Below, piece by piece: positions 33,550-46,530 of a stretch of DNA of 64,000 nucleotides (position 1 is the stretch's first letter; the number at the start of each line of letters is the position of its first letter). The DNA lies in NCBI GenBank assembly GCA_944472135.2, contig OX235270.1, positions 45,880,352-45,944,351 on the forward strand, read 5' to 3'. The position numbers and the translations under genes were made by a program. This DNA is from Trichobilharzia regenti. Its lineage: Eukaryota; Platyhelminthes; Trematoda; Strigeidida; Schistosomatidae. The notes beneath the pieces are model-generated. The model ran no database searches and was not told where the DNA came from. It worked only from the letters and a program-made list of their open reading frames with translations.

Positions 33550-34329
33550 TTTGCTTCTCACACTCAAGTAGTCAACTTTTTTGAACTCGTGTGACCACAA
33601 AGTCCAAAGGGAAACCTCCTAAATTCGGTCACTTCCAGCCTACTAAAAGTGATCAAATTTCTACAATCTGATCCTTTCAAGAATCCTTACTTCAGCAGAG
33701 TAAATTGGGATGTATAATTTTTCAGCTGGTCGTTTTTTAATTCATCTAATTAAGAGTAGCACAACTGGTCTACTTGAGAACGCCTGACAGCCACCACATC
33801 CTTCCGCACTGGCACTGCGACACCCAACCATCGTAAATTATGAAACATTATGATGACGACTGCTTTTCGTCTTGCTGCCGATCCGTCATGCGTTGATTCC
33901 ATTTAACATGGTATGTAAAGTTATTGAGATATTTATGTGCAATCACTACGCCAGATCGGTTGAACCGTAAAACAAAGGGTAATCTGGCCTATCACATTCT
34001 TGTAGGTGTAGAATTTGTACTTGTATTATAAAGCTACAAATAGGATCATTTTTAATAATATTTGTTAAATCTTGACATTTCCGAGTAGGTTAGAATATCT
34101 CTAGTGGTGTAATATATGTGCTCCGCACCTTTCCAACTAGCTTACAACAAACACATGGACATCACATCTACGAAGGGATTCTCATTCCCTCTACTATATA
34201 TATTTTCGAAATTGAGCTAGGATTGTGTTATCCTTTACTTCTATATTGTATTAGTTAACAGAAGATTGGTTGTTTAAAAACTGGACAACTTTGAAATTTA
34301 GAATACTGTGCTTATTTCACCATTTTCAG

Positions 34330-34358
34330 GAAACTTGCCTCTGGTGTACCTGAAGTGA
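34330..34358 (+). other. Possible second LRR exon (weak)
   Basis: After CCATTTTCAG, phase-compatible with the donor at 31581, the sequence would extend SDIG by NLPLVYLK, which fits the LRR pattern, then meets TGA. Either a short terminal exon, a micro-exon using GTGTAC, or coincidence. It lies inside the tandem duplication, so a second copy exists at 40818-40846. Confidence 0.2.
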
Positions 34359-35130
34359 TCAATAAAGTTGTTTTAATGGATTCCAGTAGACCTCATCAGC
34401 TAAGTACACTGCATGGAATCGAAGAGTTGTCATAGTGGAAATAATTAAGAATATGTAAATACAGAATGCAAAAAATTTCGATACGAGGTAAAACGTAGTT
34501 TTTAAATGTACGAATACAGTGGTACAGTAGGCTCGCAAATTCATCCAGTCAATTCCAAGTTTAATCTGAACAAATTCACATTTATCTGTTTTTTTTATCT
34601 AAAAAAAGGAAAAAGACGGTACGAAGATGAAGGTTTAGACTGAATGTTGTTACTTTCTTTTTTTCGCAGTCACAATACACCGATTTCCGCTAATGCTATT
34701 AACGTCTTTTAGTCTCTTTATCGGTGACTTACACGTTAGCATTATTAATACTACGACCTAAAACTGATAAATGAGTTTAGTATCTAATTAACGATTTCTA
34801 CTGAACTTTACTCATAAATGAGTGCTTTTTTGTGTTTGTTGCTTGTTTTTATCTTTTTTTGTCTACCGGGTTTCTATCCAAGTTCAGAGGTCTTGTTTTG
34901 TTTCGATGCACTTTTAGATCATGTAAATGATGCTTGAATGTGGAGTAATGGTTTTTTTTATCCTTAAATGAAGCAGTTGTTGATCAGTTAATTAAAACTA
35001 AATGCATCAGTGCTAAGTTATTATGTGGGTCTGTGAGCAAAATCTAATGTAGTCGCTGTGATTTGCTTAATTGAGTTCAGAGTTTAAAAATACTATAAGC
35101 TGAATAAGTTCTCAGGTCACACCAATCAAT

Positions 35131-35262
35131 TGATTTGACTCACTGACTTAAGCACTTGACCTTCAGCCAATAGGTTTCGGGTTCTAGCCCCACTCCACCC
35201 ATTTTAGTCTGGGAAAGTAGGTAGTATCAGCATCCCTCATACAATGTATGTTGTAATCTAGT
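35131..35262 (+). repeat. tRNA-derived SINE copy
   Basis: Head with AAGCACTTGACC and B box GGTTCTAGCCC, followed by a CTGGG.AA.TAGGTAGTATCA tail also seen near 20410 and, inverted, near 50080. Duplicated at 41618-41749. Confidence 0.55.
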
Positions 35263-37065
35263 GCAAAAAAGTCCTAATCCATTTTTACACTAATTAGCAC
35301 CTTAGTTAATCTAGTTAATATTATATTGTCCTCATCCTCGATTAGGGTTTAAAGGCGGTAAGCGGCTATAGTGTAGGTTTACGCCATTCGAACTGTAATT
35401 CCACCCATCTTGAGGATAATTTCACTTACCACAGCGTTTTTAGTTTTCTCTGTGAACATAAATGGAGGTATTATTATATACTAATGCCCTTATAACTTCT
35501 TTGTTCTTCGTCATTCATCATATATTTGTAGTATTTGGGAAGGCTTATTCATTTTCACTCCTCATGCTCAAAGTCTGCTTTGATCACTTTCCCTGCCTTG
35601 ATCAACTCAGATAAAACTGTTGAAATCAACATGTTTTCACATTCTTCACCAGTACTTCTGCAACAGATTAAGAACGTATCTTGGTATAATTTTCTGTGCT
35701 TTTTCAAAGTGTAGTAACTTGAATTGGATCAAGTGTTTACATTGACCTATCTCTCCAATACATGACTGTATGCACTAATGGTAGAAACTGGAATTCATGC
35801 GTAACTCTTGTGATTCTAACGTAGCGTTTCTGTTACATGTACTAGAACTATTTCATCTGTAGTTCTTGTACAAGAATCACTTTTGATAGGGGTATGGTGT
35901 ATCAAAGCTTATTGTTGCATGCAAATAATTGTTTTTTGTCCATTTCACAATTGCGATTGCCTCATTTCAAAGGACTGCTTACAGTATATACATATTTGTC
36001 TTATTTTTCAGAATTGTGTTTCCAAAAATTTGATATTTTCCTGTATTCATTTGATGCATGTCAGTATGATAGACGAACATTTCTCTGCATTCTGTTTTGT
36101 TTCGATACTATTTCTGTCTCAATATTGTCTTCTGAAATACCATTTTTGACATTTGATCAACACATCACCCGGAGTTACCAAATAACAATGCATAACTGTT
36201 TTAAAGACCATTGTGAAGCTGATGTAGTCTGAGATTTTTCATTAGTATTGACAGGAGTAATAAGTAATCCAGCATCATGTAAAAGTCAGGTTGAAAAAGC
36301 CGCAATTATTTTAAGTAACCTCTGAGGTTTACCATGTAATTATACTTTACCACAATACTCCAGTTGGTGTGAAATTATAGTCACGTCTAATTAGAATATC
36401 AAGCTGATAACTCTTACGAAATTCAGTAATTAAAGTCATGATGTAATACAGGTTTTCATTATGCTGTTTTCTGAGCAGTACAAATAGTTCAAGACTTTCT
36501 GATACACAATTATAATTAATTGTATCATTATTCTTGTCCTTTAGTTTCAACGTCGTTTTCCTACTTTTTAATACGTTTTAAGAACACCGTTCACTGGGTA
36601 AAAATCAGTCTCAAGGGATGTGTATACTTCTCTCACCACTTTTTTAACTGATTAATACTCTAGAAGCACTGGAGCACTAACTCCTTTATGAAAGACTATT
36701 TATCACAATAATCACAAACTTATTATACTCCTTAGCATATTAATTCATTGCGGGAAATAGATTTTTAGCGGCGTGACTAGTTATTGTATTTGACCTTCTG
36801 TCACCAATGATTCATGATGCAAGGGTGTTTCGGCCAAATTAGAGTGCTTTTTATAACCGAATAAATCATTTAGTAAATAAATGAATTCATTCTTATCATT
36901 GAAAATAATCGGTATGCGTGATTATTTTACCAGACTGATGAGTCAGTTTGTAATGCTAAGTCGTTGTTTATTTGTTTACATTGCCGAACTAACACTTCTC
37001 ACGTGATAGTAAAACTTAAATGCGTCCATCGCGTATTTATAACGTTAGCTTTCTCGAGTCTTCTG
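35263..37065. other. Non-coding part of the left duplication unit
   Basis: No gene supported. Open frames such as 35883-36149 change length and frame between the two near-identical units because of small indels, which argues against coding. Confidence 0.55.
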
Positions 37066-37077
37066 TAAGAGTTCATG

Positions 37078-38419
37078 CTGTCTCTGTCTGTCTGTCTGTC
37101 TGTTTTCGACATAGAACTTTGCACATATGTGCAGAAGTTCAAGTCGCCACACTCCGTGTAGCACACAAAGTAAGAGAAGAAAGTACAAGAAAGGCATAAT
37201 AAAGACAGTAAACAGAGGTGTGAGACAAAGGAATAGTAGTAACGAAGAACAATGCAGTCTCATTGGAAGTCATAAGTCACAGGGAGTGGATGCATCTGCG
37301 CCACTGAGAACGACTTTGAGCCATGTCACCAATTGTTTCCAACCATAGATTTTTACCGTCCCGAGGACCCCAGCCTGGAAGTCTACACCTTCCTACATGG
37401 CTTAGACCAACTGTTGTGGATTTCATTGACTGATGCCAAGTTTTTGTTTGACCGCCGCTAGCTCTTTTCCAGCCTGACCCTATATCCGCTAACATAGCTC
37501 GTCGAGGGAGGCGATGGCTTGGCATACGTAACACATGTTCTAACCATCTCAGTCGATGTAGCTTCACAGTCTCGTCGATTGATTTCCCCTCCTTACCTAG
37601 AACTCGACCGATGCCTAACCTCAATGTTGCTCACCTTATTATGCCACTTTACACGGGAAATAGAACGCAGGCATCTATGATCAAAGACAGCTAGTCTTTT
37701 CATATCTTCCACTCTCAGTGGCCAGGTCTCACAGCCAGCCATAAAGGAGGACGGAGGGGGCTGATGAGCAGTACATCCGCCCTTTGGTCGATAGTCAGTG
37801 GTCAACCCATTAGAACTGATGCGACTCCCCGTATAAGCGAAGTGGTCAACACGCTCTACCGCTTCACTCCCTATTACCAAGTTAGGATTCAGTGGATTCC
37901 AGTCCTGTAACATCATCTTACATTTGGCGGGAGTAAGTCGCATCCCAAACATTAGCAGATTGAGACTCAAGGCGTTCAGAAGACTCTGCATTTTGTCAGC
38001 GTCTTCGCCTAGGAGGACTATATCGTCTGCATATTCTAAGTCAACGAGATTATTCCCTGATGGTAGCAAGTCAATCCCTGAGTCGCTGAAGTCACTTAGG
38101 GTTAAGTCCATTAGTACATCTATGATGAAGTTGAATAGAAGAGGGGATAATGGGCATCCTTGACGGACACCACTAGTCGTCACCAGTTCAGATGACAACT
38201 TGCCGTAAGCCCTCACCTGGCTGTATGAGTACGAGTAGAGTGCCTTAATCAGTGAAATGTATTTTCTCGGCATTCCCTTTACAGCCAAGCATCTCCAGAG
38301 AACCTCTCGGTCGATAGAATCGAATTCCGCCTTTAGGTCAAGGAATATAGTGATTGTTGGGCGTCGGTAAGAATGCCTATGTTCTAGAATCTGTCGGACG
38401 GTGAAGATATGATCAATAC
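37078..38419 (-). mobile_element. RTE (SR2-like) LINE copy A, truncated at the duplication joint
   Basis: Minus-strand reverse transcriptase and C-terminal region of an RTE-clade LINE: TTSGVRQGCPLSPLLFNF, YADD at 38022-38033, GMRLTPAKCKMMLQDW, then WLEHVLRMPSHRLPRRAM and GPRDGKN..LETIGDMAQ. It ends in a (CTGT)n run at 37078-37103, the tetranucleotide tail of this family. Compared with copy B it lacks 78 bases, and it carries two 4-bp insertions that break the frame (see findings). The 5' end is cut at the tandem-duplication joint. Confidence 0.88.
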
Positions 38420-39133
38420 ACATTAGTAGTACTGATCAGTACACAGATATGAAATATCACCACGTTACTTACCTTCTTATATATAGTGTTTGATGTTTAG
38501 CTGTAATGTCAAATTGTCTGAAAACGGTACAGTGCACACACGATGAGAAACCACTTGTTTGTCCACTGCAGTAATAGAACGGTTTCTTTATCACGTAATA
38601 GATTATTCGTAGGATAAGCGGATCAATATTCCATAGGTTGGTGCAGATTTCGAACAGAAGACTCTTTCTGAAGTAACACAGATTTTATAGGTATTCAATT
38701 GATGATGATAAAACCAACTCATAATGTCTTAAATTTCTATGATTTGATCTGACCTTTTAGTGATTTCCCACTAATTTAATGTCAGGAATATACGATTTCA
38801 AAGTGCAAGTGTCCTAACAGCAGATCTAGTCGTTGTTTGAATCAATCGACTGTTTATTTAATGGGTGTTGATCGAAGGTGGAATGAAAACCGGTCTCAGT
38901 AATATGTGAACCAGAAGCCTCCGAATTGCCAGCTGAGCTAAGGTCACTCTGTTACTGCATCCACCATCCATTAATCCATTGGTGGTCCATCAATTCAAGG
39001 TTATCACGGATGGTCTCACCATCAATAAGTCGACAATTATTGATTTTGGTGATTGAGCAGCTTAAGCACTTCCTGTCCAGAGAAACATGACAGTGATATA
39101 AGAATAAAACTTGTGCTCTGTGGTAGAGTGTAA

Positions 39134-39274
39134 TTCCATTATGGGTAAATTTTGTTTTTATATCAAGACCTTGATATGATTATAAGCAATAAATTGTGCT
39201 CGAAACGTCATCAGTAAACATGACTGTATAACACTGTGAGACTTTATCAAAACAAAAATTTACCCATAATGGAA
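39134..39274. repeat. Second copy of the 141-bp inverted-repeat element
   Basis: Copy carried by the tandem duplication, identical by eye. Confidence 0.6.
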
Positions 39275-39752
39275 ACATGACAGTGACCATTAATTTTATC
39301 ATTTAACATTTAATAACCTGCTGGTAGAATATAAGACTTATTTACTGAAAGGTTCATTTTTTGTAGGAAATGTTTCAGAACAGGAGGGGTTTAAAATTTA
39401 TGCAGTTTGATTGGACGCCTGTTAGTAATTAGTGTAAAGTGTCTAGTTCTTTGTTTGCTACAGGCTTAATTCTGTCAGTCAAGTTTGCAATGTGGCTACT
39501 ATTCTAGGGGGCTGGCCATCACGGTACACTTTGATTGTTGATATTAGATGACTGGAAGCCAATCGGCAAGAAGCCTTGGACCTAGGTTTCTTGCTAGCTG
39601 ACAGTCGTCAGCTAGGCGTATCTACAACCTTGAATTGACTCGTGGCCATATTGGAAACTAGACTGATAGAATTCAGTCTGCACCATACAAAGGACTAGAC
39701 ACAACACACTGGTTGCTAGCTAGTGTTCAATCAAAGTATGTAATGCATTCCT

Positions 39753-40037
39753 ACAGGAGGTCGGATAGCAATAATGGCTGGAGACAATTGGTGATATGGC
39801 TCAAAGTGATCGTTCTCAATGGCTGGCGCAGATGCATCCACTCCTTGCGATTTATAATACCTAATAAAACTATACTGTTCTTCGTTATTACTATTCCTTT
39901 TGTCTCATATCCCTGTCTACAGTCTCTATTTTCCATTTCTTCCTAATTGCTTCTCATGCTTTGTGTGCTACATGGAGTGTGGCAACTTGAACTGTCGCAC
40001 ATCGGTGCAAAGTTCTATGTTGAAAACTGATAGACAG
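39753..40037 (+). mobile_element. RTE LINE 3' fragment, duplicated copy
   Basis: Copy of 33265-33549 in the right duplication unit. Confidence 0.75.
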
Positions 40038-41617
40038 TTTGCTTCTCACACTCAAGTAGTCAACTTTTTTGAACTCGTGTGACCACAAAGTCCAAAGGGA
40101 AACCTCCTAAATTCGGTCACTTCCAGCCTACTAAAAGTGATCAAATTTCTACAATCTGATCCTTTCAAGAATCCTTACTTCAGCAGAGTAAATTGGGATG
40201 TATAATTTTTCAGCTGGTCGTTTTTTAATTCATCTAATTAAGAGTAGCACAACTGGTCTACTTGAGAACGCCTGACAGCCACCACATCCTTCCGCACTGG
40301 CACTGCGACACCCAACCATCGTAAATTATGAAACATTATGATGACGACTGCTTTTCGTCTTGCTGCCGATCCGTCATGCGTTGATTCCATTTAACATGGT
40401 ATGTAAAGTTATTGAGATATTTATGTGCAATCACTACGCCAGATCGGTTGAACCGTAAAACAAAGGGTAATCTGGCCTATCACATTCTTGTAGGTGTAGA
40501 ATTTGTACTTGTATTATAAAGCTACAAATAGGATCATTTTTAATAATATTTGTTAAATCTTGACATTTCCGAGTAGGTTAGAATATCTCTAGTGGTGTAA
40601 TATATGTGCTCCGCACCTTTCCAACTAGCTTACAACAAACACATGGACATCACATCTACGAAGGGATTCTCATTCCCTCTACTATATATATTTTCGAAAT
40701 TGAGCTAGGATTGTGTTATCCTTTACTTCTATATTGTATTAGTTAACAGAAGATTGGTTGTTTAAAAACTGGACAACTTTGAAATTTAGAATACTGTGCT
40801 TATTTCACCATTTTCAGGAAACTTGCCTCTGGTGTACCTGAAGTGATCAATAAAGTTGTTTTAATGGATTCCAGTAGACCTCATCAGCTAAGTACACTGC
40901 ATGGAATCGAAGAGTTGTCATAGTGGAAATAATTAAGAATATGTAAATACAGAATGCAAAAAATTTCGATACGAGGTAAAACGTAGTTTTTAAATGTACG
41001 AATACAGTGGTACAGTAGGCTCGCAAATTCATCCAGTCAATTCCAAGTTTAATCTGAACAAATTCACATTTATCTGTTTTTTTTATCTAAAAAAAGGAAA
41101 AAGACGGTACGAAGATGAAGGTTTAGACTGAATGTTGTTACTTTCTTTTTTTCGCAGTCACAATACACCGATTTCCGCTAATGCTATTAACGTCTTTTAG
41201 TCTCTTTATCGGTGACTTACACGTTAGCATTATTAATACTACGACCTAAAACTGATAAATGAGTTTAGTATCTAATTAACGATTTTACTGAACTTTACTC
41301 ATAAATGAGTGCTTTTTTGTGTTTGTTGCTTGTTTTTATCCTTTTTTGTCTACCGGGTTTCTATCCAAGTTCAGGGGTCTTGTTTTGTTTCGATGCACTT
41401 TTAGATCATGTAAATGATGCTTGAATGTGGAGTAATGGTTTTTTTTATCCTTAAATGAAGCAGTTGTTGATCAGTTAATTAAAACTAAATGCATCAGTGC
41501 TAAGTTATTATGTGGGTCTGTGAGCAAAATCTAATGTAGTCGCTGTGATTTGCTTAATTGAGTTCAGAGTTTAAAAATACTATAAGCTGAATAAGTTCTC
41601 AGGTCACACCAATCAAT

Positions 41618-41749
41618 TGATTTGACTCACTGACTTAAGCACTTGACCTTCAGCCAATAGGTTTCGGGTTCTAGCCCCACTCCACCCATTTTAGTCTGGG
41701 AAAGTAGGTAGTATCAGCATCCCTCATACAATGTATGTTGTAATCTAGT
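41618..41749 (+). repeat. tRNA-derived SINE copy (duplicated)
   Basis: Copy of 35131-35262 in the right unit. Confidence 0.55.
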
Positions 41750-43568
41750 GCAAAAAAGTCCTAATCCATTTTTACACTAATTAGCACCTTAGTTAATCTA
41801 GTTAATATTATATTGTCCTCATCCTCGATTAGGGTTTAAAGGCGGTAAGCGGCTATAGTGTAGGTTTACGCCATTCGAACTGTAATTCCACCCATCTTGA
41901 GGATAATTTCACTTACCACAGCGTTTTTAGTTTTCTCTGTGAACATAAATGGAGGTATTATTATATACTAATGCCCTTATAACTTCTTTGTTCTTCGTCA
42001 TTCATCATATATTTGTAGTATTTGGGAAGGCTTATTCATTTTCACTCCTCATGCTCAAAGTCTGCTTTGATCACTTTCCCTGCCTTGATCAACTCAGATA
42101 AAACTGTTGAAATCAACATGTTTTCACATTCTTCACCAGTACTTCTGCAACAGATTAAGAACGTATCTTGGTATAATTTTCTGTGCTTTTTCAAAGTGTA
42201 GTAACTTGAATTGGATCAAGTGTTTACATTGACCTATCTCTCCAATACATGACTGTATGCACTAATGGTAGAAACTGGAATTCATGCGTAACTCTTGTGA
42301 TTCTAACGTAGCGTTTCTGTTACATGTACTAGAACTATTTCATCTGTAGTTCTTGTACAAGAATCACTTTTGATAGGGGTATGGTGTATCAAAGCTTATT
42401 GTTGCATGCAAATAATTGTTTTTTGTCCATTTCACAATTGCGATTGCCTTATTTCAAAAGGATTGCTTACAGTATATACATATTTGTCTTATTTTTCAGA
42501 ATTGTGTTTCCAAAAATTTGATATTTTCCTGTATTCATTTGGTGCATATGTCAGTATGATAGACGAACATTTCTCTGCATTCTGTTTTGTTTCGATACTA
42601 TTTCTGTCTCAATATTGTCTTCTGAAATACCATTTTTGACATTTGATCAACACATCACCCGGAGTTACCAAATAACAATGCATAACTGTTTTAAAGACCA
42701 TTGTGAAGCTGATGTAGTCTGAGATTTTTCATTAGTATTGACAGGAGTAATAAGTAATCCAGCATCATGTAAAAGTCAGGTTGAAAGAGCCGCAATTATT
42801 TTAAGTAACCTCTGAGGTTTACCATGTAATTATACTTTACCACAATACTCCAGTTGGTGTGAAATTATAGTCACGTCTAATTAGAATATCAAGCTGATAA
42901 CTCTTACGAAATTCAGTAATTAAAGTCATGATGTAATACAGGTTTTCATTATGCTGTTTTCTGAGCAGTACAAATAGTTCAAGACTTTCTGATACACAAT
43001 TATAATTAATTGTATCATTATTCTTGTCCTTTAGTTTCAACGTCGTTTTCCTACTTTTTAATACGTTTTAAGAACACCGTTCACTGGGTAAAAATCAGTC
43101 TCAAGGGATGTGTATACTTCTCTCACCACTTTTTTAACTGATTAATACTCTAGAAGCACTGGAGCACTAACTCCTTTATGAAAGACTATTTATCACAATA
43201 ATCACAAACTTATTATACTCCTTAGCATATTAATTCATTGCGGGAAATAGATTTTTAGCGGCGTGACTAGTTATTGTATTTGACCTTCTGTCACCAATGA
43301 TTCATGATGCAAGGGTGTTTCGGCCAAATTAGAGTGCTTTTTATAACCGAATAAATCATTTAGTAAATAAATGAATTCATTCTTATCATTGAAAATAATC
43401 GGTATGCGTGATTATTTTACCAGACTGATGAGTCAGTTTGTAATGCTAAGTCGTTGTTTATTTGTTTACATTGCCGAACTAACACTTCTCACGTGATAGT
43501 AAAACTTAAATGCGTCCATCGCGTATTTATAACGTTAGCTTTCTCGAGTCTTCTGTAAGAGTTCATGC

Positions 43569-45235
43569 TGTCTCTGTCTGTCTGTCTGTTTTCGACATAG
43601 AACTTTGCACATATGTGCAGAAGTTCAAGTCGCCACACTCCGTGTAGCACACAAAGTAAGAGAAGAAAGTACAAGAAAGGCATAATAAAGACAGTAAACA
43701 GAGGTGTGAGACAAAGGAATAGTAGTAACGAAGAACAATGCAGTCTCATTGGAAGTCATAAGTCACAGGGAGTGGATGCATCTGCGCCACTGAGAACGAC
43801 TTTGAGCCATGTCACCAATTGTTTCCAACCATTTGTTTTTGCCGTCCCGAGGACCCCAGCCTGGAAGTCTACACCTTCCTACATGGCTTAGACAAACTGT
43901 TGCAGATTTCATTGACTGGTGCCATGTTTTTGTTTGACCTCCACTAGCTCTTTTCCAGCCTGACCCTGTATCCGCTAACATTGCTCGTCGAGGAAGGCGA
44001 TGACTAGGCATACGTAACACATGTCCCAACCATCTCAGTCTTTGTAACTTCATAACTTCGTCGATTGATTTCCCCTGTCTACCTAGTACTCGACCGATGC
44101 CTAACCTCAATATTGCTCACCTTATTATGCCACTTTACACGGGAAATAGAGCGCAGACACCTATGATCAAAGACAGATAGTCCTTTTATGTCTTCCACTC
44201 TCAGTGGCCAGGTCTCACAGCCAGCCATAAAGGAGGATGCAGCGGGCTGATGAGCAGTACATCCGCCCTTTGGTCGATAGTCGAATATCTCGTCTACGCC
44301 AGAGATGGCGCAAGTTGGCATATGCGAAACAGGATTTCTGTATCCGTGCTGAGATTTCGTCAGTGGTCAACCCATTAGAACTGATGCGACTCCCCGTATA
44401 AGCGAAGTGGTCAACACGCTCTACCGCTTCACTCCCTATTACCAAGCTAGGATTCAGTGGATTCCAGTCCTGTAACATCATCTTACATTTGGCGGGAGTA
44501 AGTCGCATCCCAAACATTAGCAGATTGCGACTCAAGGCGTTCAGAAGACTCTGCATTTTGTCAGCGTCTTCGCCTAGGAGGACTATATCGTCTGCATATT
44601 CTAAGTCAACGAGATTATTCCCTGATGGTAGCAAGTCAATCCCTGAGTCGCTGAAGTCACTTAGGGCTAAGTCCATTAGTACATCTATGATGAAGTTGAA
44701 TAGAAGAGGGGATAATGGGCATCCTTGACGGACACCACTGGTCGTCACCAGTTTAGATGACAGCTCGCCGTAAGCCCTCACCTGGCTGTATGAGTACGAG
44801 TAGAGTGCCTTAATCAGTGAAATGTATTTTCTCGGGGTTCCCTTTACAGCCAAGCATCTCCAGAGAACTTCTCGGTCGACAGAGTCGAATTCCGCCTTTA
44901 GGTCAAGGAATATAGTGATTGTTGGGCGCCGGTAAGAATTCCTATGTTCTAGAATCTGTTGGAGGGTGAAGATATGATCAATACACCCTCTTCCTGGTCT
45001 AAATCATGCCTGGTTGTCTTGTGTTTGTGCCTCTCGAGCACCACTTAGTCTACGCATGATTGATTACTGAGCGTAGAACTTTAGATACTATACTAGTCAA
45101 GCTAATACCCCTGTGATTATCACAGGAAGACTTGTTTCCCTTCTTGTATATGGGGATAATCAATGACTGAGTCCAGCCCGATGGGACTTTTTCTGATTCC
45201 CAGACGCCTCCTAATACCTTAGGAAATAGAGCCAA
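43569..45235 (-). mobile_element. RTE (SR2-like) LINE copy B
   Basis: As copy A but extending further 5': 45050-45235 encodes the RT entry region (GWTQSLIIPIYKKGNKS, NHRGISL). YADD is at 44587-44598. The central open frame is 44215-44853. Several frame breaks lie between 44853 and 45050. The tail (CTGT)n is at 43569-43590, one unit shorter than in copy A. 5'-truncated at 45235, where an opposite-strand copy begins. Confidence 0.88.
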
Positions 45236-46425
45236 GTGAGGGCTTACGGAAAGTTGTCATCTGAACTGGTGACGACTAGTGGTGTCCGTCAAGGATGCCC
45301 ATTATCCCCTTTTCTATTCAACTTCATCATAGATGTACTAATGGATTTAACCCTAAGTGACTTCAGCGACTCAGGGATTAACTTGCTACCATCAGGGAAT
45401 AATCTCGTTGACTTAGAATATGCAGACGATATAGTCCCCCTAGGCGAAGACGCTGACAAAATGCAGAGTCTTCTGAACGCCTTGAGTCGCAATCTGCTAA
45501 TGTTTGGGATGCGACTTACTTCCGCCAAATGTAAGATGATGTTACAGGACTGGAATCCGCTGAATCCTAGCTTGGTAATAGGGAGTGAAGTGGTAGAGCG
45601 TGTTGACCACTTCGCTTGTACGGGGAGTCGCATCAGTTCTAATGGGTTGACCACTGACGAAATCTCAGCACGGATACAGAAATCCTGTTTCGCATATGCC
45701 AACTTGCGCCATCTCTGGCGTAGACGAGATATTCGACTATCGACCAAAGGGCGGATGTACTGCTCATCAGCCCGCTGCATCCTCCTTTATGGCTGGCTGT
45801 GAGACTTGGCCACTGAAGGCGGAAGTTACGAAAAGCCTAGCTGCCTTCCATCAATCAAACGTGAATTAGTATAATAGGGTGAGCAATATTGAGGTTAGGC
45901 GTCGAGTTCTAGGTAAGGAGGGGAAATAAATCGACGAGACTGTGAAGCTACATCGACTGAGATGGTTAGGACATGTGTTACGTATGCCTAATCATCGCCT
46001 TCTTCGACAGGCGATGTTAGGTGACATAGGTTGGATCAGGTTGGAAAAGAGCTAGTAGTGGTGAAACCGAAGCATGGCACCAGTTATTGAAATCGGTAAC
46101 AGTTAACTTAAGCCAGCCACGTAGGAATGTATAGACTTTCTGGTTTGGATCCTCGGTACGGTCGAAACCAATGGCTGGAGACAATTGGTGATATGGCTCA
46201 AAGTGATCGTTCTCAATGGCTGGCGAAGATGCATCCACTCCTTGCGATTTATAATACCTAATAAAACTATACTGTTCTTCGTTATCACTATTCCTTTTGT
46301 CTCATATCCCTGTCTACAGTCTCTATTTTCTATTTCTTCCTAATTTCTTCTCTTTCTTTGTGTGCTACATGGAGTGTGGCAACTTGAACTGCCGCACATC
46401 GGTGCAAAGTTCTATGTTGAAACCA
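45236..46425 (+). mobile_element. RTE (SR2-like) LINE copy C, opposite strand
   Basis: Plus-strand copy beginning abruptly at the RAYGKLSSEL segment of the RT. YADD is at 45419-45430, with an open frame 45236-45802, then a frame break, and a 3' part close to 33265-33549. It has the GGCT duplication at the TMD-proximal LLYG..CETW site but not the second 4-bp insertion found in copies A, B and D. It ends near 46425. Confidence 0.85.
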
Positions 46426-46442
46426 ATCAGCCATTTGCGAGC

Positions 46443-46530
46443 TCGAGTAGCTCAGTAGCAATGTCTCTGATTGCAGTTCTGGGTGATGCGGGTTCGGATC
46501 TTAGAAGGTACATGAGTTGCATATAAATAA
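46443..46530 (+). repeat. tRNA-derived SINE head
   Basis: GTAGCTCAGTAGCAATGTCTC followed by GGGTTCGGATC: good A- and B-box spacing for a tRNA-like head. No full cloverleaf is claimed. Confidence 0.5.

Larger units (their letters stand above)
31932..38419 (+). repeat. 6.49-kb tandem duplication, left unit
   Basis: Matches 38420 to about 44985 in the same orientation with offset 6486-6490; the unique part is about 99% or more identical. It begins at ACATTAGTAG in single-copy sequence and ends inside an RTE element at GATCAATAC. Small indels near 34800, 35970 and 36050 distinguish the units. Contents: tRNA-like and other short repeats, an IR element, RTE fragments at both ends, and otherwise non-coding sequence. 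Confidence 0.93.
38420..44985 (+). repeat. 6.5-kb tandem duplication, right unit
   Basis: Second unit of the duplication. It is longer in the RTE part because it keeps 78 bases deleted from the left unit, and beyond 44985 the RTE continues without a partner in the left unit, so this side looks ancestral. Confidence 0.93.

Noticed and set aside
35883..36232. Hydrophobic open frames in the tandem duplication, also at 42370
   Set aside because: Indels between the near-identical units change frame and length, and the composition is that of AT-rich non-coding DNA.
43569..46425. Twin-priming inversion of one RTE copy
   Set aside because: Both opposed segments reach the element's 3' end, whereas twin priming inverts only the 5' part.
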